A stretch of DNA of 64,000 nucleotides from Muricea muricata (Eukaryota; Cnidaria; Anthozoa; Malacalcyonacea; Plexauridae): NCBI GenBank assembly GCA_963855995.1, contig OY979718.1, positions 29,979,282 to 30,043,281 on the forward strand. The letters run 5' to 3'. Under the pieces are notes generated by a model, which worked only from the letters and a program-made list of their open reading frames with translations, ran no database searches and had not been told where the DNA came from. How positions within the stretch are numbered: position 1 is the first letter of the stretch; every line of letters begins with the position of its first letter. Positions 1 through 11,272 of this stretch are shown piece after piece. The position numbers and the translations under genes were made by a program.

Positions 1-735
1 GCGCAATAATGTACTGCAATCACGGACCTAAAAGAGACCTAATAAATGGAAATTGCAGAACTTAGCAAGTCGGGAATCAGGTTTTCGGCGCTCAAACTAT
101 CGAGATGAGCGAAGTAACCCGTTGACATGAGAAACCTATAACTCTCTTGTAAACTGAAAAGAAACGATCTTAGAACCAGCAAAATTGCGTTTTAAGTGTT
201 CTAGAAGCGATTTGAGCGTAAAAACATGCTCAAATCACTAACTTAAAATCGTCGTTTTAAATCCATCAGGGTGACGTTTTAAAGCTTAAAATGATGTTTT
301 GAGTGCTAAAGTGAACGAGTTGAGCGTAATGATGTACTGCATTCACGGACCTAAAGAAGACCTAATAAATGGAAATTGCAGAACTTAGCAAGTCGGGAAT
401 CATGTTTTCTGCGCTCAAACTATCGAGATGAGCGAAGTAACCCGTTGACATGAGAAACCTATAACTTTCTAGTAAACTGAACAGCAACGATCTTAGAACT
501 ATCAAAATTGCGTTTTAAGTGTTCTAGAAGCGATTTGATTGTAAAAACATGCTCAAATCACCAACTAAAAATCGCCGTTTTATGTCGATCAGCGCGACGT
601 TTTAGAGCTTAAAATGATATTTTCAGTGCTAAAGTGAACGAGTTGAGTGCAATGATGTACTGCAATAACGGACCTAAAAGAGACCTTCTAAATGGAAATT
701 GCAGAACTTAGCAAGTCGGGAATCAGGTTTTCGGC
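1..735 (+). repeat. Module marked by GTTTTGAGTGC, first of five copies
   Basis: Two and a bit monomers with private variants: GTTTTGAGTGC at 296 (elsewhere GTTTTCAGTGC), TAAAGAAGACC near 350, and TCATGTTTTCTGCGCTC. The GTTTTGAGTGC marker recurs at 5,781, 12,555, 22,234 and 52,236, with near-identical flanks each time. The copy at 5,486 (offset 5,485, 17 monomers) also shares the rare TTTGATTGTAAAA (near 535 and 6,018). Against the copy at 12,260 the offset changes from 12,259 to 12,582 after about base 700, so this copy lacks one monomer there. Confidence 0.8.
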
Positions 736-1260
736 GCTCAAACCATCGGGATGAGTGAAATGACATGTTGAAATGAGAAACATATAACTTGCTTGTACAC
801 TGAACAGAAACGATCTTAGAACCGTAAAAATCGCGTTTTAAGTGTTCTAGAAGCGATTTGAGCGTAAAAACATGCTTAAATCACCAACTAAAAATCGCCG
901 TTTTATGTCGATCAGGGCGACGTTTTAGAGCTTAAAATGATGTTTTCAGTGCTAAAGTGAACGAGTTGAGTGCAAAGATGTACTGCAATAACGAACCTAA
1001 AAGAGACCTTCTAAATGGAAATTGCAGAACTTAGCAAGTCGGGAATCACGTTTTCGGCGCTCAAACCATCGGGATAAGCGAAATGACATGTTGAAATGAG
1101 AAACCTATAACTTGCTTGTACACTGAACAAAAACGATCTTAAAACAATCAAAATCGCGTTTTAAGCGTTCTAGAAGTGATTTGAGCGTAAAAATATGCTC
1201 AAATCACCAACTTAAAATTGCCGTTTTAAATCGATCAGGGTGACGTTTTAGAACTTAAAA

Positions 1261-2873
1261 TGAATGTTTCAGTGCTAAAGTGAACGAGTTGAGCACAATA
1301 ATGTACTGCAATCACGGACCTAAAAGAGACCTAATAAATGGAAATTGCAGAACTTAGCAAGTCGGGAATCAGGTTTTCGGCGCTCAAACTATCGAGATGA
1401 GCGAAGTAACCCGTTGACATGAGAAACCGAAAACTCTCTAGTAAACTTAACAGAAACGATCTTAGAACCATCAAAATTGCGTTTTACCCATTCTAGAACG
1501 ATTTGAGCGTGAAAACATGCTCAAATCACCAACTAAAAATTGCTGTTTTAAATCACTCATTGTGACGTTTTAGAGCTTAAAATGATGTTTTCAGTGCTAA
1601 AGTGAACGAGTTGAGCGCAATAATGTACTGCAATGACGGACCTAAAAGAGACCCAATAAATGGAAATTGCAGAACTTAGCAAGTCGGGAATCAGGTTTTC
1701 GGCGCTCAAACTATCGAGATGAGCGAAGTAACCCGTTGACATAAGAAACCTATAACTTTCTAGTAAACTGAACAGCAACGATCTTAGAACCATCAAAATT
1801 GCGTTTTAAGTGTTCTAGAAGCGATTTGAGCGTAAAAACATGCTCAAATCACCAACTAAAAATCGCCGTTTTATGTCAATCAGGGCGACGTTTTAGAGCT
1901 TAAAATGATGTTTTCAGTGCTAAAGTGAACGAGTTGAGTGCAATGATGTACTGCAATAACGGAGCTAAAAGAGACCTTCTAAATGGAAATTGCAGAACTT
2001 AGCAAGTCGGGAATCACGTTTTCGGCGCTCAAACAATCGGGATAAGCGAAATGACATGTTGAAATGAGAAACCTATAACTTGCTTGTACACTGAACAGAA
2101 ACGATCTTAGAACTATAAAAATCGCGTTTTAAGCAATCTAGAGGCGATTTAAACGTAAAAACATGCTGAAATCACCAACGAAAAGTTGCTGTTTTAAATC
2201 GATCAGGGTGACGTTTTAGAGCTTAAAATTATGTTTTCAGTGCTAAAGTGAATGAGTTGAGCGCAATAATGTACTGCAATCACGGACCTAAAAGAGACCT
2301 AATAAATGGAAATTGCAGAACTTAGCAAGTCGGGAATCAGGTTTTCGGCGCTCAAATTATCGAGATGAGCGAAGTAACCCGTTGACATGAGAAACCTATA
2401 ACTCTCTTGTAAACTGAAAAGAAACGATCTTAGAAGCATCAAAATTGCGTTTTACCCGTTCTAGAACGATTTGAGCGTGAAAACACGCTCAAATCACCAA
2501 CTTAAAATCGCCGTTTTAAATCGATCAGGGTGACGTTTTAGAGCTTAAAATGATGTTTTCAGTGCTAAAGTGAACGAGTTGAACGGAATGATGTACTGCA
2601 ATCACGGACCTAAAAGAGACCTTCTAAATGGTAATTGCAGAACTTAGCAAGTTGGGAATCAGGTTTTTGGCGCTCAAACCTACGGGATGAGCGAAATGAC
2701 ATGTTGAAATGAGAAACCTATAACTTGCTTGTAAACTGTAAAGAAACGATCTTAGAACAATCAAAATAGCGTTTTAAGCGTTCTAGAAGTGATTTGAGCG
2801 TAAAAATACGCTCAAATCACCAACTTAAAATTGCCGTTTTAAATCGATCAGGGTGACGTTTTAGAACTTAAAA
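1261..2873 (+). repeat. Tandem 5-mer block, copy 1 (1,613 bp)
   Basis: Five monomers repeated directly downstream at offset 1,613. Shared private variants include AAATGAATGTTTC at the start (1,258 and 2,871), GAGCACAATAATG, ATCACTCATTGTGACG (1,552 and 3,165) and CTCTAGAGGCG or its variant (2,129 and 3,742). The two copies differ only at scattered bases, for example AAGCAATCTAGAGG against AAGCGCTCTAGAGG. The near identity implies a recent unequal exchange. Confidence 0.85.
2789..2820. repeat. Perfect dyad: 14-bp arms, AAAA loop
   Basis: Left arm GTGATTTGAGCGTA, loop AAAA, right arm TACGCTCAAATCAC, which is the exact reverse complement of the left arm. The dyad lies in sub-unit X just after the TCTAGA palindrome. 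The same perfect form recurs in other e-type monomers, for example at 4,402-4,433, 7,629-7,660, 17,630-17,661, 19,244-19,275 and 56,020-56,051. In most other monomers the tip is disturbed (ATGCTC for ACGCTC), leaving 9-bp arms GATTTGAGC/GCTCAAATC around a ten-base loop. Type c monomers (GATTTGAACG with GCTGAAATC) lose the inner pairs. It could extrude as a cruciform, bind a dimeric protein, or fold in a transcript; the sequence does not say which. Confidence 0.9.
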
Positions 2874-4486
2874 TGAATGTTTCAGTGCTAAAGTGAACGA
2901 GTTGAGCACAATAATGTACTGCAATCACGGACCTAAAAGAGACCTAATAAATGGAAATTGCAGAACTTAGCAAGTCGGGAATCAGGTTTTCGGCGCTCAA
3001 ACTATCGAGATGAGCGAAGTAACCCGTTGACATGAGAAACCGAAAACTCTCTAGTAAACTTAACAGAAACGATCTTAGAACCATCAAAATTGCGTTTTAC
3101 CCATTCTAGAACGATTTGAGCGTGAAAACATGCTCAAATCACCAACTAAAAATTGCTGTTTTAAATCACTCATTGTGACGTTTTAGAGCTTAAAATGATG
3201 TTTTCAGTGCTAAAGTGAACGAGTTGAGCGCAATAATGTACTGCAATGACGGACCTAAAAGAGACCCAATAAATGGAAATTGCAGAACTTAGCAAGTCGG
3301 GAATCAGGTTTTCGGCGCTCAAACTATCGAGATGAGCGAAGTAACCCGTTGACATAAGAAACCTATAACTTTCTAGTAAACTGAACAGCAACGATCTTAG
3401 AACCATCAAAATTGCGTTTTAAGTGTTCTAGAAGCGATTTGAGCGTAAAAACATGCTCAAATCACCAACTAAAAATCGCCGTTTTATGTCAATCAGGGCG
3501 ACGTTTTAGAGCTTAAAATGATGTTTTCAGTGCTAAAGTGAACGAGTTGAGTGCAATGATGTACTGCAATAACGGAGCTAAAAGAGACCTTCTAAATGGA
3601 AATTGCAGAACTTAGCAAGTCGGGAATCACGTTTTCGGCGCTCAAACAATCGGGATAAGCGAAATGACATGTTGAAATGAGAAACCTATAACTTGCTTGT
3701 ACACTGAACAGAAACGATCTTAGAACTATAAAAATCGCGTTTTAAGCGCTCTAGAGGCGATTTAAACGTAAAAACATGCTGAAATCACCAACGAAAAGTT
3801 GCTGTTTTAAATCGATGAGGGTGACGTTTTAGAGCTTAAAATTATGTTTTCAGTGCTAAAGTGAATGAGTTGAGCGCAATAATGTACTGCAATCACGGAC
3901 CTAAAAGAGACCTAATAAATGGAAATTGCAGAACTTAGCAAGTCGGGAATCAGGTTTTCGGCGCTCAAATTATCGAGATGAGCGAAGTAACCCGTTGACA
4001 TGAGAAACCTATAACTCTCTTGTAAACTGAAAAGAAACGATCTTAGAAGCATCAAAATTGCGTTTTACCCGTTCTAGAACGATTTGAGCGTGAAAACACG
4101 CTCAAATCACCAACTTAAAATCGCCGTTTTAAATCGATCAGGGTGACGTTTTAGAGCTTAAAATGATGTTTTCAGTGCTAAAGTGAACGAGTTGAACGGA
4201 ATGATGTACTGCAATCACGGACCTAAAAGAGACCTTCTAAATGGTAATTGCAGAACTTAGCAAGTTGGGAATCAGGTTTTTGGCGCTCAAACCTACGGGA
4301 TGAGCGAAATGACATGTTGAAATGAGAAACCTATAACTTGCTTGTAAACTGTAAAGAAACGATCTTAGAACAATCAAAATAGCGTTTTAAGCGTTCTAGA
4401 AGTGATTTGAGCGTAAAAATACGCTCAAATCACCAACTTAAAATTGCCGTTTTAAATCGATCAGGGTGACGTTTTAGAACTTAAAA
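2874..4486 (+). repeat. Tandem 5-mer block, copy 2 (1,613 bp)
   Basis: Direct repeat of the preceding five monomers. At its end the sequence passes from ACTTAAAATGATG to a type-a monomer with TTTTCTGTGC, instead of a third AAATGAATG start. A further relative lies at about 6,450-7,918, at offset 3,227 (10 monomers) from 3,223-4,691. It shares GCTCTAGAGGCG and the GCAGAAATTAGC variant of the type-a monomer. Confidence 0.82.
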
Positions 4487-5485
4487 TGATGTTTTCTGTG
4501 CTAAAGTGAACGAGTTGAGCGCAATAACGTACTGCAATGACGGACCTGAAAGAGACACAATAAATGGAAATTGCAGAAATTAGCAAGTCGGGAATCAGGT
4601 TTTCGGCGCTTAAACTATCGAGATGAGCGAAGTAACCCGTTGACATGAGAAACCGAAAACTCTCTAGTAAACTTAACAGAAACGATCTTAGAACCAGCAA
4701 AATTGCGTTTTACCCGTTCTAGAACGATTTGAGCGTGAAAACATGCTCAAATCACCAACTTAAAATCGCCGTTTTAAATCGATCAGGGTGACGTTTTTGA
4801 GCTTAAAATGATGTTTTCAGTGCTAAAGTGAACAAGTTGAGCGCAATAATGTACTGCAATGACGGACCTAAAAGAGACCATATAAATGGAAATTGCAGAA
4901 CTTAGCAAGTCGGGAATCATGTTTTCGGCGCTCAAACTATCGAGATGAGCGAAGTAACCGGTTGACATGAGAAACCTATAACTTTCTAGTAAACTGAACA
5001 GCAACGATCTTAGAACCATCAAAATTGCGTTTTAAGTGTTCTAGAAGCGATTTGAGCGTAAAAACATGCTCAAATCACCAACTAAAAATCGCCGTTTTAT
5101 GTCGATCAGGGCGACGTTTTAGAGCTCAAAATGATGTTTTCAGTGCTAAAGTGAACGAGTTGAGTGCAATGATGTACTGCAATAACGGACCTAAAAGAGA
5201 CCTTCTAAATGGAAATTGCAGCACTTAGCAAGTCGGGAATCACGTTTTCGGCGCTCAAACCATCGGGATAAGCGAAATGACATGTTGAAATGAGAAACCT
5301 ATAACTTGCTTGTACACTGAACAGAAACGATCTTAGAACTATAAAAATCGCGTTTTAAGCGCTCTAGAAGCGATTTGAACATAAAAACATGCTGAATCAC
5401 CAACGAGAAGTTGCTGTTTTAAATCGATCAGGGTGACGTTTTAGAGCTTAAAATGATGTTTTCAGTGCTAAAGTGAACGAGTTGA

Positions 5486-6740
5486 GCGCAATAATGTACT
5501 GCAATCACGGACCTAAAAGAGACCTAATAAATGGAAATTGCAGAACTTAGCAAGTCGGGAATCAGGTTTTCGGCGCTCAAACTATCGAGATGAGCGAAGT
5601 AACCCGTTGACATGAGAAACCTATAACTCTCTTGTAAACTGAAAAGAAACGATCTTAGAACCAGCAAAATTGCGTTTTAAGTGTTCTAGAAGCGATTTGA
5701 GCGTAAAAACATGCTCAAATCACTAACTTAAAATCGTCGTTTTAAATCCATCAGGGTGACGTTTTAAAGCTTAAAATGATGTTTTGAGTGCTAAAGTGAA
5801 CGAGTTGAGCGTAATGATGTACTGCATTCACGGACCTAAAGAAGACCTAATAAATGGAAATTGCAGAACTTAGCAAGTCGGGAATCATGTTTTCTGCGCT
5901 CAAACTATCGAGATGAGCGAAGTAACCCGTTGACATGAGAAACCTATAACTTTCTAGTAAACTGAACAGCAACGATCTTAGAACTATCAAAATTGCGTTT
6001 TAAGTGTTCTAGAAGCGATTTGATTGTAAAAACATGCTCAAATCACCAACTAAAAATCGCCGTTTTATGTCGATCAGGGCGACGTTTTAGAGCTTAAAAT
6101 GATATTTTCAGTGCTAAAGTGAACGAGTTGAGTGCAATGATGTACTGCAATAACGGACCTAAAAGAGACCTTCTAAATGGAAATTGCAGAACTTAGCAAG
6201 TCGGGAATCAGGTTTTCGTCGCTCAAACCATCGGGATGAGCGAAATGACATGTTGAAATGAGAAACCTATAACTTGCTTGTACACTGAACAGAAACGATC
6301 TTAGAACCATCAAAATCGCGTTTTAAGCGTTCTAGAAGCGATTTGAACGTAAAAACATGCTCAAATCAGCAACGAAAAATTGCTGTTTTAAGTCGATCAG
6401 GGTGACGTTTTAGAGCTTAAAATTATGTTTTCAGTGCTAAAGTGAACGAGTCGAGCGCAATAATGTACTGCAATGACGGACCTAAAAGAGACCCAATAAA
6501 TGGAAATTGCAGAACTTAGCAAGTCGGGAATCAGGTTTTCGGCGCTCAAACTATCGAGATGAGCGAAGTAACCCGTTGACATAAGAAACCTATAACTTTC
6601 TAGTAAACTGAACAGCAACGATCTTAGAACCATCAAAATTGCGTTTTAAGTGTTCTAGAAGCGATTTGAGCGTAAAAACATGCTCAAATCACCAACTAAA
6701 AATCGCCGTTTTATGTCAATCAGGGCGACGTTTTAGAGCT
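5486..6740 (+). repeat. GTTTTGAGTGC module, second copy, with following monomers
   Basis: Matches the start of the window at offset 5,485 up to about 6,175. From there to about 6,500 it follows 12,950-13,280 (offset 6,774, 21 monomers) through GGTTTTCGTCGCTC. It is thus a mosaic that agrees with two different relatives in turn. After about 6,450 it joins the 10-monomer-offset copy of 3,223-4,691. Confidence 0.7.
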
Positions 6741-7687
6741 TAAAATGATGTTTTCAGTGCTAAAGTGAACGAGTTGAGTGCAATGATGTACTGCAATAAC
6801 GGAGCTAAAAGAGACCTTCTAAATGGAAATTGCAGAACTTAGCAAGTCGGGAATCACGTTTTCGGCGCTCAAACAATCGGGATAAGCGAAATGACATGTT
6901 GAAATGAGAAACCTATAACTTGCTTGTACACTGAACAGAAACGATCTTAGAACTATAAAAATCGCGTTTTAAGCGCTCTAGAGGCGATTTAAACGTAAAA
7001 ACATGCTGAAATCACCAACGAAAAGTTGCTGTTTTAAATCGATCAGGGTGACGTTTTAGAGCTTAAAATTATGTTTTCAGTGCTAAAGTGAATGAGTTGA
7101 GCGCAATAATGTACTGCAATCACGGACCTAAAAGAGACCTAATAAATGGAAATTGCAGAACTTAGCAAGTCGGGAATCAGGTTTTCGGCGCTCAAATTAT
7201 CGAGATGAGCGAAGTAACCCGTTGACATGAGAAACCTATAACTCTCTTGTAAACTGAAAAGAAACGATCTTAGAAGCATCAAAATTGCGTTTTACCCGTT
7301 CTAGAACGATTTGAGCGTGAAAACACGCTCAAATCACCAACTTAAAATCGCCGTTTTAAATCGATCAGGGTGACGTTTTAGAGCTTAAAATGATGTTTTC
7401 AGTGCTAAAGTGAACGAGTTGAACGGAATGATGTACTGCAATCACGGACCTAAAAGAGACCTTCTAAATGGTAATTGCAGAACTTAGCAAGTTGGGAATC
7501 AGGTTTTTGGCGCTCAAACCTACGGGATGAGCGAAATGACATGTTGAAATGAGAAACCTATAACTTGCTTGTAAACTGTAAAGAAACGATCTTAGAACAA
7601 TCAAAATAGCGTTTTAAGCGTTCTAGAAGTGATTTGAGCGTAAAAATACGCTCAAATCACCAACTTAAAATTGCCGTTTTAAATCGA

Positions 7688-9300
7688 TCAGGGTGACGTT
7701 TTAGAACTTAAAATGATGTTTTCTGTGCTAAAGTGAACGAGTTGAGCGCAATAACGTACTGCAATGACGGACCTGAAAGAGACACAATAAATGGAAATTG
7801 CAGAAATTAGCAAGTCGGGAATCAGGTTTTCGGCGCTCAAACTATCGAGATGAGCGAAGTAACCCGTTGACATGAGAAACCGAAAACTCTCTAGTAAACT
7901 TAACAGAAACGATCTTAGAACCATCAAAATTGCGTTTTACCCATTCTAGAACGATTTGAGCGTGAAAACATGCTCAAATCACCAACTAAAAATTGCTGTT
8001 TTAAATCGCTCAGGGTGACGTTTTAGAGCTTAAAATGATGTTTTCAGTGCTAAAGTGAACGAGTTGAGCGCAATAATGTACTGCAATGACGGACCTAAAA
8101 GAGACCCAATAAATGGAAATTGCAGAACTTAGCAAGTCGGGAATCATGTTTTCGGCGCTCAAACTATCGAGATGAGCGAAGTAACCCGTTGACATAAGAA
8201 ACCTATAACTTTCTAGTAAACTGAACAGCAACGATCTTAGAACCATCAAAATTGCGTTTTAAGTGTTCTAGAAGCGATTTGAGCGTAAAAACATGCTCAA
8301 ATCACAAACTAAAAATCGCCGTTTTATGTCGATCAGGGCGACGTTTTAGAGCTTAAAATGATGTTTTCAGTGCTAAAGTGAACGAGTTGAGTGCAATGAT
8401 GTACTGCAATAACGGACCTAAAAGAGACCTTCTAAATGGAAATTGCAGAACTTAGCAAAACGGGAATCACGTTTTCGGCGCTCAAACCATCGGGATAAGC
8501 GAAATGACATGTTGAAATGAAAAACCTATAACTTGCTTGTACACTGAACAGAAACGATCTTAGAACTAAAAAAATCGCGTTTTAAGCGCTCTAGAAGCGA
8601 TTTGAACGTAAAAACATGCTGAAATCACCAACGAAAAGTTGCTGTTTTAAATCGATCAGGGTGACGTTTTAGAGCTTAAAATGATGTTTTCAGTGCTAAA
8701 GTGAACGAGTTGAGCGCAATAATGTACTGCAATCACGGACCTAAAAGAGACCTAATAAATGGAAATTGCAGAACTTAGCAAGTCGGGAATCAGGTTTTCG
8801 GCGCTCAAATTATCGAGATGAGCGAAGTAACCCGTTGACATGAGAAACCTATGACTCTCTTGTAAACTGAAAAGAAACGATCTTAGAAGCATCAAAATTG
8901 CGTTTTACCCGTTCTAGAACGATTTGAGCGTGAAAACATGCTCAAATCACCAACTTAAAATCGCCGTTTTAAATCGATCAGGGTGACGTTTTAGAGCTTA
9001 AAATGATGTTTTCAGTGCTAAAGTGAACGAGTTGAGCGCAATGATGTACTGCATTCACGGACCTAAAAGAGACCTTCTAAATTGAAATTGCAGAACTAAG
9101 CATGTCGGGAATCATATTTTCGGCTCTCAAACCATCGAGATTAGCAAAATAACACCTTGACATGAGAAACGTAGAGCTTACTTGTGAAATGAGAAGAAAC
9201 GATCTTAGAACCATCAAAATCGCGTTTTAAGCGTTCTAGAAGCGATTTGAGCGTAAAAATAATCTCAAATCACCAACTAAAAGTTGCCGTTTTAAATCAA
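7688..9300 (+). repeat. 5-mer HOR unit a-b-c-d-e'
   Basis: Type a (TTTTCTGTGC, ATAACGTAC, CCTGAAAGAGAC, ACCGAAAACTC), type b (AATGACGG, CCCAATAAATGG, AACTTTCTAG), type c (GAGTGCAATG, AATAACGG, GGGATAAGCG, TGTACACTG), type d (AATCACGG, CCTAATAAATGG, CTCTTGTAAACTGAAAAG) and e' (ATTCACGG, AAATTGAAATTG, CATATTTTCGG) follow in order. The same order with near-identical sequence occurs at 31,239-32,851, at offset 23,551 (73 monomers). Confidence 0.8.
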
Positions 9301-9976
9301 TCAGGGTGACGTTTTAAAGCTTAAAATGATGTTTTCAGTGCTAAAGTGAACGAGTTGAGCGCAATGATGTACTGCAATGACGGACCTAAAAGAGACCCAG
9401 TAAATGGAAATTGCAGAACTTAGCAAGTCGGGAATCATGTTTTCGGCGCTCAAACTATCGAGATGAGCGAAGTAACCCGTTGACATGAGAAACCTATAAC
9501 TCTCTTGTAAACTGAACAGCAACGATCTTAGAACCATCAAAATTGCGTTTTAAGTGTTCTAGAAGCGATTTGAGCGTAAAAACATGCTCAAATCACCAAC
9601 TAAAAATCGCCGTTTTATGTCAATCAGGGCGACGTTTTAGAGCTTAAAATGATGTTTTCAGTGCTAAAGTGAACGAGTTGAGTGCAATGATGTACTGCAT
9701 TCACGGACCTAAAAGAGACCTTCTAAATTGAAATTGCAGAACTAAGCATGTCGGGAATCATATTTTCGGCTCTCAAACCATCGAGATTAGCAAAATAACA
9801 CCTTGACATGAGAAACGTAGAGTTTACTTGTGAAATGAGAAGAAACGATCTTAGAACCATCAAAATCGCGTTTTAAGCGTTCTAGAAATGATTTGAGCGT
9901 AAAAATATGCTCAAATCACCAACTAAAAGTTGCCGTTTTAAATCAATCAGGGTGACGTTTTAAAGCTTAAAGTTAT
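9008..9976 (+). repeat. e'-x-e' module, copy 1 (969 bp)
   Basis: Three monomers: a divergent e' monomer, a monomer with CCCAGTAAATGG, and a second e' monomer, followed by one with GTAATGATG, ATTCACGG and AAAAAAGACC. The e' monomer is recognised by CTAAATTGAAATTGCAG, AACTAAGCATGTCGGG, CATATTTTCGGCTCTC, GAGATTAGCAAAATAACACC and GAAACGTAGAGCTTAC. The same module occurs at 32,559, 36,109, 40,625 and 47,400. Many monomers here also have TTTTAAAGCTTAAA, creating a HindIII site that most other monomers lack. Confidence 0.85.
9050..9190 (+). repeat. Diagnostic core of the divergent e' monomer sub-family
   Basis: The Y tail and most of Z differ from all other sub-families at many positions at once: AAATTGAAATTGCAG, CTAAGCATGTCGGG, CATATTTTCGGCTCTC, GAGATTAGCAAAATAACACC, AAACGTAGAGC and TTGTGAAATGAG. 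I counted 15 copies by eye, near 9,061, 9,721, 29,401, 32,630, 33,274, 36,178, 36,824, 40,694, 41,340, 43,922, 46,185, 47,470, 48,116, 57,470 and 63,279. None lies between 9,900 and 29,300. Its X sub-unit is ordinary, so the divergence is confined to about half the monomer. Confidence 0.85.
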
Positions 9977-11254
9977 GTTTTCAGTAATAAAGTAAACGAG
10001 TTGAGCGTAATGATGTACTGCATTCACGGACCTAAAAAAGACCTAATAAATGGAAATTGCAGAACTTAGCAAATCGGGAATCATGTTTTCTGCGCTCAAA
10101 CTATCGAGATGAGCGAAGTAACCCGTTGACATGAGAAACCTATAACTCTCTTGTAAACTGAACAGCAACGATCTTAGAACCATCAAAATTGCGTTTTAAG
10201 TGTTCTAGAAGCGATTTGAGCGTAAAAATATGCTCAAATCACCAACTAAAAATCGCCGTTTATGTCAATCAGGGCGACGTTTTAGAGCTTAAAATGATGT
10301 TTTCAGTGCTAAAGTGAACGAGTTGAGTGCAATGATGTACTGCAATAACGGACCTAAAAGAGACCTTCTAAATGGAAATTGCAGAACTTAGCAAGTCGGG
10401 AATCACGTTTTCGGCGCTCAAACCATCGGGATAAGCGAAATGACATGTTGAAATGAGAAACCTATAACTTGCTTCTACACTGAACAGAAACGATCTTAGA
10501 AGTATAAAAATCGCGTTTTAAGCGCTCTAGAAGCGACTTGAACGTAAAAACATGCTGAAATCACCAACGAAAAGTTGCTGTTTTAAATCGATCAGGGTGA
10601 CGTTTTAGAGCTTAAAATTATGTTTTCAGTGCTAAAGTGAACGAGTTGAGCGCAATAATGTACTGCAATCACGGACCTAAAAGAGACCATATAAATGGAA
10701 ATTGCAGAACTTAGCAAGTCGGGAATCATGTTTTCGGCGCTCAAACTATCGAGATGAGCGAAGTAACCCGTTGACATGAGAAACCTATAACTCTCTTGTA
10801 AACTTAAAAGAAACGATCTTAGAACCAGCAAAATTGCGTTTTAAGTGTTCTAGAAGCGATTTGAGCGTAAAAACATGCTCAAATCACTAACTTAAAATCG
10901 TCGTTTTAAATCCATCAGAGTGACGTTTTAGAGCTTAAAATGATGTTTTCAGTGCTAAAGTGAACGAGTTGAGCGCAATGATGTACTGCAATCACGGACC
11001 TAAAAGATACCTTCTAAATGGTAATTGCAGAACTTAGCAAGTTGGGGATCAGGTTTTTGGCGCTCAAACCAACGGGATGAGCGAAATGACATGTTGAAAT
11101 GAGAAACCTATAACTTGCTTGTAAACTGAAAAGAAACGATCTTAGAACAATAAAAATCGCGTTTTAAGCGTTCTAGAAGTGATTTGAGCGTAAAAATATG
11201 CTCAAATCACCAACTTAAAATTGCCGTTTTAAATTGATCAGGGTGACGTTTTAG

Positions 11255-11272
11255 AACTTAAGATTTTTTCTG
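11255..11272 (+). repeat. Short type-a monomer junction (3-base deletion)
   Basis: AACTTAAGATTTTTTCTG replaces AACTTAAAATGATGTTTTCTG, leaving the X/Y junction three bases short and the Y box altered to TTTTTT. The same form is at 20,934 in copy B. The counterpart in copy C (50,936) reads AACTTAAGATGTTTTCTG, with the deletion but with the Y box GTTTT intact. The deletion therefore came first and the G-to-T change later, in the A/B lineage. Confidence 0.85.

Noticed and set aside
1557..1796. Minus-strand open frames of 78-79 codons, repeated in dozens of monomers (for example 1557-1796, 4783-5022, 16075-16314, 63499-63738), with a conserved start and hydrophobic stretches.
   Set aside because: They lie wholly within the satellite monomer and are copies of each other because the DNA is repeated. 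The monomer length (322-323) is not a multiple of three, the frame is closed in many monomers (for example type c, d and e), changes fall without regard to codon position, and no known domain is recognisable.
5025..5228. Plus-strand open frame of 67 codons, and a similar one at 42,640-42,861.
   Set aside because: Chance opening in ordinary monomers. The same frame is closed by stops in neighbouring near-identical monomers.
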